Below, piece after piece: positions 6,587 through 14,298 of a DNA stretch of 29,083 nucleotides (the stretch's first letter is position 1; every line of letters begins with the position of its first letter). The stretch covers positions 1-29,083 of IMG/VR virus record IMGVR_UViG_3300013104_000713, one strand, 5' to 3'. Position numbers and translations under genes: made by a program. The notes under the pieces were generated by a model that did no database searches, was not told where the DNA came from, and saw nothing but the letters and a program-made list of their open reading frames with translations. The DNA comes from a virus.

Positions 6587-7948
6587 ATGTCTGCGACGAA
6601 AGTCGAGCATCCCCGTCGGGATGGTCTTTACCGAGCCGTGTTTCCCGGGGCCGAGCTTCGTGCCGCCCAGGGCGACGGGATGCCAACTCTCGTCGGTCAT
6701 TTTGCGGTCTTCGACAAACCGACCGAGATCTGCTCATTCATGGAGGGGAACTTCATTGAGAGCATCGCACCGGGCGCATTCAAGAAGACCTTCCAAGAGA
6801 GCAGGTCCATCAAATGCCTGTTCCAGCATGGCTGCGATCCTGATATCGGGGATAAGCCGCTCGGCGCGCCAGAGACCTTACGAGAGGACGATGTTGGCGC
6901 CTACTACGAGGTGCCGCTGCTGGATGCGAGCTATGTGCGTGACGACGTGCTCCCCGGCCTCAAAGCGGGCGTCTATGGCTCCTCCTTCTGCTTCGAAGTC
7001 ATCAAGGAAGAATTCGATGAGGAACCGGGTATCTCAGCCGACAACCCGAAGGGGCTGCCCAAGCGCAGGCTTCTAGAGCTGAGAGTCCCGGAGTTCGGCC
7101 CGGTCACTTTCCCCGCATACGAAGAGGCGACTGCCGGCGTTCGTTCGATCACGACCCGTATCGCGATCGAGGAGCGCGGTGCCGATGTCATGGACCAGAT
7201 GTTTGGGTCTTGGGCCGGCCGTAATCCTGAGCGGGCCCGTTCAGTCACGCTGAGCACTGAGCATCGCTCCGTCGTCGCATACAAAGAGACCCCGACCACG
7301 GAAGAGGCGTGGGACGGTCCGGCGAATAGGGCAAACCTACCTTCGCCACTGCCTATCGAGACTGCACGCGAAGCGTTCGCATGGATCGATGAGACGCGAA
7401 TCGACGAAGGGAACATTCCCAAGGACGCCTGTCGATTCGTGCATCACCTCGTGGCGGAGGACGGAACGGTCGGTGATGCCGACACGCAAGCATGCAGCAC
7501 CGGGATCGGCGTCCTGAATGGTGAGATGCAGGGGACCACGATCCCCGACGAAGATCGCCAGGGCGTCTACGACCACCTGGCCCATCACCTACGTGATGCC
7601 GGCAAGGAACCGGCCGAGCTGAAGGATCGAAGCGCCGAGCCTGTCGAGGCAGAGGCGCGAGATGGCGAAGAAGCGAGCTCAGCCCTCATCGCTGCCGGTT
7701 TCAGCCCTGAATCAGTAGCAGCGGCGCTTGATGTCGACGCTCTGCGCAAAGAGTCTTCGGAGCCGCCCGCAGAGGGCACTCCCGAGCCTGCCGAGGAGGC
7801 AGGAAATGCAGCGGACGACGCACTCCCTGGAGCCGAGGTTCCTCACTCCGGCCGGAGCCGCCTGGACGCGACCAGAAAGGACAAGCCGACGCCCCCGTGG
7901 CGTCAATCGGACAAGCCGACGCCCCCGTGGCGCTCGGGCAAGGAGTGA
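6587..7948 (+). CDS. HK97-type prohead protease with long C-terminal extension, 453 aa
   Basis: Residues about 20-190 form an HK97 (U35/S78-type) capsid maturation protease: GHFAVFDK, ESIAPGAF, catalytic-type His81 in FQHG, and Ser132/Ser133 in YGSSFCF, then FGPVTFPAYEEA at the domain end. Typical proteases stop near 200 residues. This one continues with a folded domain at about 241-345 (starting AWDGPANRANLP, containing CRFVHH and DHLAHHLRDAG), similar to the DUF6582-type domain I know from phage proteases. An Ala/Glu-rich linker with AAGFSPESVAAAL and two exact tandem copies of DKPTPPWR follow. A very strong ribosome-binding site (TAGGAGGA) precedes ATG 6587. The extension may act as scaffold or anchoring tail. 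Confidence 0.88.
   Translation: MSATKVEHPRRDGLYRAVFPGAELRAAQGDGMPTLVGHFAVFDKPTEICSFMEGNFIESIAPGAFKKTFQESRSIKCLFQHGCDPDIGDKPLGAPETLREDDVGAYYEVPLLDASYVRDDVLPGLKAGVYGSSFCFEVIKEEFDEEPGISADNPKGLPKRRLLELRVPEFGPVTFPAYEEATAGVRSITTRIAIEERGADVMDQMFGSWAGRNPERARSVTLSTEHRSVVAYKETPTTEEAWDGPANRANLPSPLPIETAREAFAWIDETRIDEGNIPKDACRFVHHLVAEDGTVGDADTQACSTGIGVLNGEMQGTTIPDEDRQGVYDHLAHHLRDAGKEPAELKDRSAEPVEAEARDGEEASSALIAAGFSPESVAAALDVDALRKESSEPPAEGTPEPAEEAGNAADDALPGAEVPHSGRSRLDATRKDKPTPPWRQSDKPTPPWRSGKE
7879..7932 (+). repeat. Tandem 24-base repeat at the 3' end of the protease gene
   Basis: Two identical 24-base copies (7879-7902 and 7909-7932) start 30 bases apart, encoding DKPTPPWR twice in frame with six-base spacers. 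Being a multiple of three, the unit can expand or contract without disrupting the frame. Exact identity at the DNA level suggests a recent duplication. Confidence 0.9.
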
Positions 7949-7954
7949 GGAAAT

Positions 7955-9403
7955 ATGCCTAGGAACATCGAGGAACTTGAGACTCACATCGGTGAGCTGC
8001 GTTCCCGCATCACCGGCCTGGATGAGCAGTACAAAGACCAGGCTCTGCCGGAGGAGGCCCAGAACGAATGGGACAACCTCGAAGAGGAACGGGAGGAGTC
8101 CGAGCGCCTGCTCGGCGAGCTGCGATTCCGCAAAGAGCGGGTCGAGGCCCTTGCCGGCAATGAGGAGAACCGCGAGGAGGTCCGGAGTGCCTTCCAGACC
8201 CGCCGTCCCGGTGCGGTGACTGGTGAGGACATCTACGACCTCTCGACGATTCGCGGCAGCGCTGCGAACCCGCAGGAGATGGTCCGTGAGCTGCGTGATC
8301 GCGGCAAACGGGAGATCGAGCGGATGACTCCGGCCCATTCAGAGGCCAACCGCGAGGCTACCCAGACCCACCTGGAGCAGCTCCAGGAGAAGCTGGACGG
8401 CAACGACGGTACTTTCTCGCGCCACATGTTGGTGACGGGTAAACCCTCGTACCGGCAGGCTTTCCTGCGGGGTATCACGGGTCAGCAGATGAATGATGCC
8501 GAGCAGGTGGCAATGCGGTCGCTGAACCTCGGCGAAGGCGCGACGGGTGGCTTGTTGCTTCCGTACACGCTCGACCCGACCATCATCCCGACGTCCAGTG
8601 GGGTTGTGAATCCGCTGCGCGCGATCGCTCGCGTGGAGCAGACCAGCACGAACACCTGGAAGGGTGCGACGTCTGGTGGCATGACGGCGAAATTCCGTGA
8701 AGCCGAAGGCGAAGAAACCACGGATGACTCGCCGAAATTCGCCCAGCCGGAAGTTAGCTGCCACGCTGCGGATGCGTTCGCGGAGTGGAGCTACGAGTTC
8801 GGGCAGGATTACGGCTCGATCGCTCCAGAACTGGCGTCGCTCGTCACGGATGCCAAGGACGAACTCGAGGCGACGAAGTACCTGTCGGGCTCGGGCGAAA
8901 AAGAGCCGTTCGGTCTGGCCACTGGTGCTACCGAACTCATCGAAACTGCGGCGTCGGTTACGTTCGCGGTGGGTGACGTGTATGGGACGGAACAGGCTCT
9001 CCCGCCACGATTCCGGACTCGCGCGGCATGGGTCGGCAATCGGGCCATCTACAACAAGATCCGCCAGTTCGACACGGCCGGCGGCGCTTCGATGTGGGTG
9101 CGGCTCCCCGATGGGCTCTCCAATGTGCCCAACGGGAACCTGAACCAGCGGCTGCTCGACTACCCGACCAACGAGCTGTCGACGATGGAATCGGCGGTGA
9201 CGAAACTGAAAACGATCCTGTTCTTCGGTGACTTCCGCTACTTCCTGATCGCTGACCGCATCGGGATGGTCGCTAAACCGATCCCGGATGTCCCTGGGCC
9301 GGAAGGCAAACCGTCGGGTCAGTCAGGGCTGTACTTCTTCTGGCGGACGGGCTCGAAGGTGCTCTCGAAAGCTGCCTTCAGGGGCCTCAAGGTCAAAGAA
9401 TAG
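7955..9403 (+). CDS. Major capsid protein, HK97 fold, 482 aa
   Basis: The main shell protein. Residues 1 to about 70 are a charged coiled coil (IEELETHIGELRSRI...), the delta/scaffold domain normally removed by the prohead protease encoded just upstream. The fold proper starts around GITGQQMNDAEQVAMRSLN and GATGGLLLPYTLDPTII, followed by NPLRAIARVEQTSTNTW, EWSYEFGQDYGSIAPELAS (spine helix region), KYLSGSGEKEPFGLAT (loop around the fold), and C-terminal FGDFRYFLIADRIGMVAKPI and LSKAAFRGLKV, all hallmark segments of HK97-like capsids. A GGAGTGAGG site precedes the ATG. A strong terminator follows, consistent with a highly expressed gene. Confidence 0.95.
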   Translation: MPRNIEELETHIGELRSRITGLDEQYKDQALPEEAQNEWDNLEEEREESERLLGELRFRKERVEALAGNEENREEVRSAFQTRRPGAVTGEDIYDLSTIRGSAANPQEMVRELRDRGKREIERMTPAHSEANREATQTHLEQLQEKLDGNDGTFSRHMLVTGKPSYRQAFLRGITGQQMNDAEQVAMRSLNLGEGATGGLLLPYTLDPTIIPTSSGVVNPLRAIARVEQTSTNTWKGATSGGMTAKFREAEGEETTDDSPKFAQPEVSCHAADAFAEWSYEFGQDYGSIAPELASLVTDAKDELEATKYLSGSGEKEPFGLATGATELIETAASVTFAVGDVYGTEQALPPRFRTRAAWVGNRAIYNKIRQFDTAGGASMWVRLPDGLSNVPNGNLNQRLLDYPTNELSTMESAVTKLKTILFFGDFRYFLIADRIGMVAKPIPDVPGPEGKPSGQSGLYFFWRTGSKVLSKAAFRGLKVKE

Positions 9404-9417
9404 AGCGCGACGTAAAT

Positions 9418-9450
9418 GGGGCTGGCCGCCAGTAGCGGCCAGCCCCTTCG
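9418..9450 (+). terminator. Strong hairpin terminator after the major capsid gene
   Basis: A perfect 12-base stem (GGGGCTGGCCGC paired with GCGGCCAGCCCC, 9418-9429 and 9435-9446) encloses a 5-base loop CAGTA, beginning 14 bases after the capsid stop. Only a short TT follows rather than a U tract, common for terminators in high-GC bacteria. It probably limits read-through from head genes to tail genes, or protects the 3' end of the capsid mRNA. Confidence 0.8.
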
Positions 9451-9481
9451 CGTTCTCACCGCTTCCAGAAAGGAGCGAACT

Positions 9482-9829
9482 ATGAGCGACGAGATTCTGG
9501 TCGCGAAGGAGTCCTTCAGCACCGAGATCAACGGTACGCCCCGGGTTGTGACCAAGGGCGAAACGTTCCGAGAGGGACACCCCGTGATCGAGGGCCGCGA
9601 GGAGATGTTCGAGAGCTTCAAGGTCGACAACGAGCTGGAGACCGCCACCGCAGAGCCGGGCAAGCGTCGGCGCGGCCGTGGCAAGTCATCCGCTGAGGTA
9701 CAGAAGACCGCAGAGGCCGAGCAGGATCAGACGGCCGAGGACGAGGCCAAACAGGCCCGTACCTCGCAGGAGACTGACGCTGAGAAGGCGGTCACCGAGA
9801 AGAAGGCCACCGCAGAGCCGGGCAAGTAG
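9482..9829 (+). CDS. Small virion-region protein with charged repeat tail, 115 aa
   Basis: The ATG at 9482 has a good AAGGAG site upstream. The first 55 residues form a compact beta-type domain (ILVAKESFSTEINGTPRVVTKGE...), similar in style to small proteins found between capsid and connector genes in actinophages. The rest is Glu/Ala/Lys/Gln-rich and disordered. The heptapeptide ATAEPGK occurs twice, ending the folded domain (about residue 55) and ending the protein, encoded by an identical 21-base sequence. A role in head completion or decoration is inferred from place only. Confidence 0.6.
   Translation: MSDEILVAKESFSTEINGTPRVVTKGETFREGHPVIEGREEMFESFKVDNELETATAEPGKRRRGRGKSSAEVQKTAEAEQDQTAEDEAKQARTSQETDAEKAVTEKKATAEPGK
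9644..9826 (+). repeat. 21-base direct repeat bordering the charged tail
   Basis: The same 21 bases occur at 9644-9664 and at 9806-9826, both in frame and both encoding ATAEPGK; the second copy is followed immediately by the stop codon. The copies flank exactly the low-complexity tail of the protein, as if that tail arose by duplication or can be lost by recombination between the copies. Confidence 0.85.
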
Positions 9830-9835
9830 TCGGCA

Positions 9836-10552
9836 ATGACTCGCGTCCTTGGCCTGGCCGACTTCAGGCCCTCCAAGAGGTTCGATGGCCAGGTGTGGAC
9901 GAGTGCCCGGGTCGAGCAGGCTGACGATCCTCACGGGGATTGGGAGACGGTCACCACCGTTGACCTAGACCCGGTTGACGAAGACGCGGCCAAGCCCTCG
10001 CTAAGGAGCATCAGCGCGTCTGTCTCCAAAGCCTGGGCTCGGCTCGTCTTTACCCAAGAAGAAGAGGAGGACGCACCATGTCCGTTCGTCTTCGTGGAAG
10101 GGCCGAGCTTTCTCCCGACCGTGGCCGAGGTTTCCTCGATCCTGAGGGCGCGGACCTACTCGGGGAAGGAGACGGATCCCGAAGACCCGATGGCCGTCTT
10201 GGCGGGCGGGGTACAGCTCGGCGAATTCACTGAAAACACCACCCCGACGGCCAAAGAGGTGCAAGACACGCTCATCCCGAACTCGGCTAACGATGTTCTA
10301 CTCGAACTCGGGGATGTTCCTGGTGAGTTGGTCGGGGAAACGCGCCGGGTGGCGGCCTTGCGAGCGGCCGCCGAGTGTGAGCGCTCCTATATCCCCGAAC
10401 AGGCCGATGAAACGAGGACCCTCTACCAGACCCTTCGTCTGACCTACCAAGACGAGGTTACGAAGCTGGCATCAAACCTTCAGTGGTGGCTACTCACGAA
10501 CAAGCCACCCAGCCGGCGTCGGCCTCTCTGGGTGTATCTGGCGGGGCGATAG
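9836..10552 (+). CDS. Head-tail connector (adaptor) protein, 238 aa
   Basis: The C-terminal half (about residues 135-225) is helical with the pattern PTAKEVQDTLIPNSANDVL...RRVAALRAAAECERSYIPEQ...YQTLRLTYQDEVTKLASNL, which fits gp6-like head-tail adaptor proteins that sit under the portal: initial Thr/Pro helix, aromatic Y-x-P-E-Q turn and terminal helix. The N-terminal half is beta-rich and acidic and not recognised. The gene begins seven bases after the previous stop. It is followed by tail-completion and terminator genes, the expected order. Family assignment is inference from pattern and place. Confidence 0.65.
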   Translation: MTRVLGLADFRPSKRFDGQVWTSARVEQADDPHGDWETVTTVDLDPVDEDAAKPSLRSISASVSKAWARLVFTQEEEEDAPCPFVFVEGPSFLPTVAEVSSILRARTYSGKETDPEDPMAVLAGGVQLGEFTENTTPTAKEVQDTLIPNSANDVLLELGDVPGELVGETRRVAALRAAAECERSYIPEQADETRTLYQTLRLTYQDEVTKLASNLQWWLLTNKPPSRRRPLWVYLAGR

Positions 10553-10554
10553 TC

Positions 10555-11055
10555 ATGGCAATAGTCAATGGCTTTCGCTCCGGTCCTCGGATGAGCCTTG
10601 AGATGGAGGGGCTCGGGGCCACGAACCAGATGCTGCTCGATGCGGCGGCGCGTGGCGAGGATATGCGGCCGGGGATGGAGCGGGTGAAAGTCCTCTTCAT
10701 CGAGGGACACAAGGAGAACTTTGCCTCCAGAGGTGGATTCTTGGGCCACCCCTGGGCTCCGGACTCCCCCGAAACCTTGCTGCGCAAGGCCAGAGAGGGT
10801 GTTCCATCGCTGATGGATGTGATGGTTGCCAGCGGAGATCTCCAGGAGGCGTTGTCAGGTGGGAAGGGCAGTCGAACCAGGGTGAGCAGGGGAAGCGTCC
10901 GGGTTGGTGTCAAGCAGATCTCAGCCTTGTTCTCCCAAGGCGGTGCTTCGGGCGCGCGACGCGGTGAGCAACCGGCGCGGCCAGTGGTGGGGATTAACGA
11001 GGCTGAGCGCCGGGAGTCCCTGTCAATCCTGACTGACTTCCTGGTCGGCCGATGA
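10555..11055 (+). CDS. Phage virion morphogenesis / tail completion protein (gpS/gpG-like), 166 aa
   Basis: I use ATG 10555, just after the connector stop; a GTG-type start 72 bases upstream would overlap the connector. Recognisable pieces are a helical N-terminus, the phrase VLFIEGHKENFASRGGFLGHPWAPDSPETLLRK (the FxxxGxPxW-type segment of virion morphogenesis proteins), LMDVMVASGDLQEAL, and the C-terminal PARPVVGINEAERRESLSIL. The last is the hallmark end of P2 gpS-like tail completion proteins. These proteins act at the head-proximal end of contractile tails. The stop overlaps the next ATG by four bases. Confidence 0.72.
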   Translation: MAIVNGFRSGPRMSLEMEGLGATNQMLLDAAARGEDMRPGMERVKVLFIEGHKENFASRGGFLGHPWAPDSPETLLRKAREGVPSLMDVMVASGDLQEALSGGKGSRTRVSRGSVRVGVKQISALFSQGGASGARRGEQPARPVVGINEAERRESLSILTDFLVGR

Positions 11056-11639
11056 GCGAAATCGGCCCCCTCTTCAGTCCTCACTTGATTGAGGAAGGGA
11101 TCCTCTCGGTCCTACAGCGGTGGTTGCCGCTGTATCGGCTGGAGATCAAGGACCAGTACTCGGTCGAGCTCCCCGAGATTGAGTCCTGGGGACTGGTCGA
11201 CGAAGACGACGAGCGCTGGCCAGAGCAGGCCCTCCCGGCGCTGATCGTCATAGCAGAGCAGGGGCAGCAGGTCGAGAAGTATTGCGGCGGCAATTACCGC
11301 GCCAAGTGGCCCTTCCAGGTCGTCGTCGTTGTGGAGCACCCGCAGCGTGTCTGGGCACGGAAGATCGCTCAGCTCTACGGGGCCGCGATTCGAGGCGCAA
11401 TTCTCCAGCGGCGCGATCTCGGGGTCGCGGGCAGGGTGGCCGATTGGGATGGCGAGCGCCTGCCGTATGAGGCGAAGAAGTCACGTACCGAGGCCGCCTC
11501 ACAGAACTTCTTTCTCGTCTCCCAGGACGAGGTTGTCAACTGGCAGTTGGGCCCGAAGGGCGATACGCCGCCCGACTCACCGCCGGGAGAAGACCCAGAA
11601 GTAACCGAAGTCGACGTCGATGTGGAGGTCAACGAATGA
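11052..11639 (+). CDS. Probable tail terminator protein, 195 aa
   Basis: A protein with alpha/beta start (HLIEEGILSVLQRWLP), a strand-rich core (ALPALIVIAEQ, WPFQVVVVVEH) and a helix WARKIAQLYGAAIRGAIL, then a strand near QNFFLVSQDEVVNW. This layout matches tail terminator proteins, which form a ring capping the growing tail tube, and the gene sits between the tail completion and sheath genes where the terminator is normally found. The last 30 residues are acidic and disordered (Pro/Asp/Val/Glu), ending in alternating Asp-Val. Coupled on both sides by ATGA overlaps. Confidence 0.6.
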   Translation: MSEIGPLFSPHLIEEGILSVLQRWLPLYRLEIKDQYSVELPEIESWGLVDEDDERWPEQALPALIVIAEQGQQVEKYCGGNYRAKWPFQVVVVVEHPQRVWARKIAQLYGAAIRGAILQRRDLGVAGRVADWDGERLPYEAKKSRTEAASQNFFLVSQDEVVNWQLGPKGDTPPDSPPGEDPEVTEVDVDVEVNE

Positions 11640-11866
11640 GCTACCGAGTGACGAGCGGCCACGTGGAGACTCTCCACGATGGCGGCATGGTTGGCCCTGG
11701 AGACACGCTCTCCGACGCCGACGCGAAGAAGAACCCCAGGCTTCTCGAGCGCGGGGTGCTAGTGAAGGAGGCCGACAAGCGCAAGCCCAAGGCCGAGAAA
11801 TCAGAGCACGGCTCCGATGCCGCGCCCGAGCCTGCTGAGCAGGAGAAGACGGAGGAGTCCAAGTGA
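11636..11866 (+). CDS. Small protein with charged tail, upstream of sheath, 76 aa
   Basis: A short beta domain (YRVTSGHVETLHDGGMVGPGDTLSDADAKK) precedes LLERGVLVKEADKRKPKAE and a Glu/Lys/Ser tail. The pattern of small domain plus charged tail is the same architecture as the protein encoded just after the capsid gene. Proteins like this commonly sit directly before sheath genes in actinobacterial prophages, but their job is unknown to me. ATGA and GTGA overlaps bind it to both neighbours in a single operon. Confidence 0.6.
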   Translation: MSYRVTSGHVETLHDGGMVGPGDTLSDADAKKNPRLLERGVLVKEADKRKPKAEKSEHGSDAAPEPAEQEKTEESK

Positions 11867-13296
11867 CGCTGCCCGGAATATTTCCGACGATCGGTGAAAG
11901 CCTGCCGACCCAGTCGCTGCCAAGTAGCACCGGGACCGCCTTCGTGGTGGGAACGGCTGAAAGGGGCCCGGTTGGCATACCGATCCCGCTCCTCTCGATG
12001 GCTCAGTACTTGAGCAAGTGCGGCGGTCGCGTCTCCTACAGCCCGCTCTACGACACGCTTGATGTGGCGTTCGACCGCGGCCTGAATCAGGCGTATTTTG
12101 TTCGGCGCGTGGGGCCTGCGGCGGTCACCGCTAATAAAGACCTGGTGGACGGGACGTCGGCCAACACGCTCGAAGTCAACGCCACCTCCCCCGGTGAATG
12201 GGGCAACAGCGTCGTGGTGGAAGTCGTTGCCGGTGCCATCGAAGGCACCTTCAAGCTCCGGGTCTTCGATGGGGAAGTCCTCAAGGAGTCCTCTACCGAC
12301 CTTGCGGACAACGCGGCAGCGGTCGCATGGGCCGCCGCCTATTCCTCGCTGATCACCCTCAAAGACCTCGGCAAAGCGGATCCCAAAGTCCAAAAAGTGA
12401 CGCTGGCCAGCGGGGCTGATGACCGGGCGAATGTGGATGCGGAAGTCATCGCGGAAGGACTCGCCCTGCTCCCACCGGATCTCGGCCCAGGTCAAGTCGC
12501 GGTCCCGGGTAACACCGCTGAAGACGTGCAGCTCGCGGTCATTGCTCACTGCGATGAGACCGAGCGGACCCCCTTCCTTGATGCCGAAGACACGGGCGAA
12601 TTCTCCGACATCGTCGCCGCGGCGATCGCGCTTCGCTCTGCGGAGGGCGCCCGCCAAGGGGCGATCTTCGACCCTTGGGACATCGCAAAGAATCCGCTTG
12701 TGCCGGGGACGACTCGGACGGTGCCGCCTGTCGGGCGCCAGCTCGGTGCGGTCGCAGCTGTCGATGCTCAGACGGGTAATGCGAGCGAACCGGCAGCCGG
12801 CGACAACGGGAAGGCCCGGTCCGGTGGGCTTGTCATCGGCCTCGCCCGTACTCGCTCCAACGAAGAACGGGAGGCGCTCAACGATGCTGGGGTCAACGTC
12901 TCGATCATGGACGAAGGAGTCCCGACCACATATGGCTGGCGGACCCTTGCGGACCCGGTTGCTGATCGTCGCTGGCTGCCACTGAACGTGGCTCGTGTGA
13001 TGACGTCGATCGCCTACGAAGCCAAGGCGGTGCTCAAGCGCTACATGTTCAAGCGCACCGACGCACAGGGCAAACGGCGAGGAGAAGCAGAGGGCGCGAT
13101 CCGCAATGGCGTGCTGAAGCCCCTCTACACCGGCGAAGCCCTGTTCGGCGCTACCGAGCCCGAAGCATTCAGCGTTGCGGTTACTCAGGAGACGAATCCG
13201 ACCGATGGCTCGATCGCGAAGCTCGAAGCCAGCATCGGCGCAGCTCCGGTCGAGTTCGCCGAGCAAATCCCACTCACGGTCATAGCGACCAACTAA
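11863..13296 (+). CDS. Contractile tail sheath protein, 477 aa
   Basis: The presence of this gene defines the tail as contractile. The N-terminus (LPGIFPTIGESLPTQSLPSSTGTAFVVGTAERGPVG) is the classic sheath start: a strand followed by a VVGTAERGP turn. It continues YLSKCGGRVSYSPLYDTLDVAF and ANTLEVNATSPGEWGNSVVVEV. The C-terminal half has ARQGAIFDPW, NDAGVNVSIMDEGVPTTYGWRTLADP, WLPLNVARVMTSIAYEAKAVLKRYMF and a final beta domain ending FAEQIPLTVIA, all conserved sheath segments. GTG start with a GGAGGAG site and GTGA overlap. A long antisense frame here is a shadow. Confidence 0.95.
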   Translation: MTLPGIFPTIGESLPTQSLPSSTGTAFVVGTAERGPVGIPIPLLSMAQYLSKCGGRVSYSPLYDTLDVAFDRGLNQAYFVRRVGPAAVTANKDLVDGTSANTLEVNATSPGEWGNSVVVEVVAGAIEGTFKLRVFDGEVLKESSTDLADNAAAVAWAAAYSSLITLKDLGKADPKVQKVTLASGADDRANVDAEVIAEGLALLPPDLGPGQVAVPGNTAEDVQLAVIAHCDETERTPFLDAEDTGEFSDIVAAAIALRSAEGARQGAIFDPWDIAKNPLVPGTTRTVPPVGRQLGAVAAVDAQTGNASEPAAGDNGKARSGGLVIGLARTRSNEEREALNDAGVNVSIMDEGVPTTYGWRTLADPVADRRWLPLNVARVMTSIAYEAKAVLKRYMFKRTDAQGKRRGEAEGAIRNGVLKPLYTGEALFGATEPEAFSVAVTQETNPTDGSIAKLEASIGAAPVEFAEQIPLTVIATN

Positions 13297-13306
13297 GGAG
13301 AACGAG

Positions 13307-13732
13307 ATGACGCAGGAAACGCAGCGACAGGACCAGGCGAATGTCTCGCTCACGGTGGGCGATCGGCCACTTCCGTTTCTCTTCCAAAAGAAATCTGGCG
13401 GCAAAATCGGCTCAGAGGGGTCGAAGACCGCACCAGGGGCGATGCAGCCAAAGGTCGCCCACGGTGGCATCGTCGACATCGAAAACGGGACGTTCGAATT
13501 CGAGTTCGTGCCCGCTCGCGATAACGAGACCCTTCAGTGGTTGAAGCAGCAGGTCGGCAAGAGACGGACCAACGGCACTGAGCACATCCTCGATGTCGAT
13601 GGCAATGTCTGGGGAACGCTGAACAACTTCACCGGCGTTCTCTCCAGCCTTGACACTGGCCAGTACGACGCGACGTCAAGTGATCCGCGCATGGGTGCGT
13701 TGGAGCTTGAACTCGATGGGAATCCGAGCTGA
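13307..13732 (+). CDS. Tail tube protein, 141 aa
   Basis: The gene follows the sheath with a good AAGGAGA site. The protein is all-beta: ANVSLTVGDRPLPFLFQKKSGGK, HGGIVDIENGTFEFEFVPARD, a helix TLQWLKQQVGKR, then HILDVDGNVWGTLNNFTGVLSSLDTG and a closing strand GALELELDGNP. Size and strand pattern fit tube proteins of contractile tails, and order sheath-tube-chaperone-tape measure is conserved. The stop overlaps the chaperone start (TGATG). Confidence 0.82.
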   Translation: MTQETQRQDQANVSLTVGDRPLPFLFQKKSGGKIGSEGSKTAPGAMQPKVAHGGIVDIENGTFEFEFVPARDNETLQWLKQQVGKRRTNGTEHILDVDGNVWGTLNNFTGVLSSLDTGQYDATSSDPRMGALELELDGNPS

Positions 13733-14298
13733 TGGCCGAGGCTGAGCAGGTGACAAGTCCAGGAAAAGCCGAGATCTCCCCGCTCGATGGTGGCCTTGCC
13801 GCTGTTGCAAAGCGGCATGAGGAATTGGAGAAGCAGAACACGCTGACGCTCTTCATTCCAGGCTATGAGGGTCTGATGAAGGTGCGCTATCACCTACTCC
13901 CTGCGGCGCAGATGGATCGCATTGCCGAGCAGCGCCGAGACATGAAAGGCACCGGGATTTCGGGTGAGTGGGAACTGGAGGCGCAGACGCTCGTCGACCT
14001 GTGTGACGCAGTGCTGCTCCGCGACCCGGAGACCGATGAGTACATCGAGCTCTGCGATGACAATGGGCCAATCCGCTTTGAAACGCGGTTTGCTGATGTC
14101 CTCGGCCGAGCCGGAGTCAAGGTGAGCGGTGCACGAGCTCGAGAGATCGTGCTCGACTTCTTTTCTCCGCGCACCAAGGTTGACGATCCATCGAGTCCGC
14201 GTCGCTTCCCCAATGCAATGGATCGCCATGTAACGGCAATCCTCGCCTGGTATCGAGGTGAGCGCGACAGGATTGATCGCACCCTACTGGGGGAATAG
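13732..14298 (+). CDS. Tail assembly chaperone, short form (G-like), 188 aa
   Basis: Located directly between tube and tape measure, the standard place of the chaperone that coats the tape measure during tail assembly. The protein has an acidic N-terminus, a beta-containing core (TLTLFIPGYEGLMKVRYHLLPAAQ), helices with VDLCDAVLLRDPETDEY, and an RDFF/VLDFFSPRTK-type segment, then a C-terminal helix AILAWYRGERDRIDR. It ends at TAG after CTG GGG GAA. Five consecutive G at 14289-14293 lie at the only place where the next reading frame can be entered, implying a second, frameshifted product. Confidence 0.8.
   Translation: MAEAEQVTSPGKAEISPLDGGLAAVAKRHEELEKQNTLTLFIPGYEGLMKVRYHLLPAAQMDRIAEQRRDMKGTGISGEWELEAQTLVDLCDAVLLRDPETDEYIELCDDNGPIRFETRFADVLGRAGVKVSGARAREIVLDFFSPRTKVDDPSSPRRFPNAMDRHVTAILAWYRGERDRIDRTLLGE

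Noticed and set aside
7879-7932. CRISPR-like or attachment-site repeat
   Set aside because: Only two copies, in-frame, coding for a Pro/Trp repeat at a protein end; no spacers of CRISPR size and no integrase or tRNA near.
11641-13479. 612-residue open frame on the minus strand
   Set aside because: It is antisense to the certain sheath gene and to tube and small upstream genes. High GC at third codon positions opens long antisense frames; its protein has no recognisable motif and many Arg/Pro/Gly runs.
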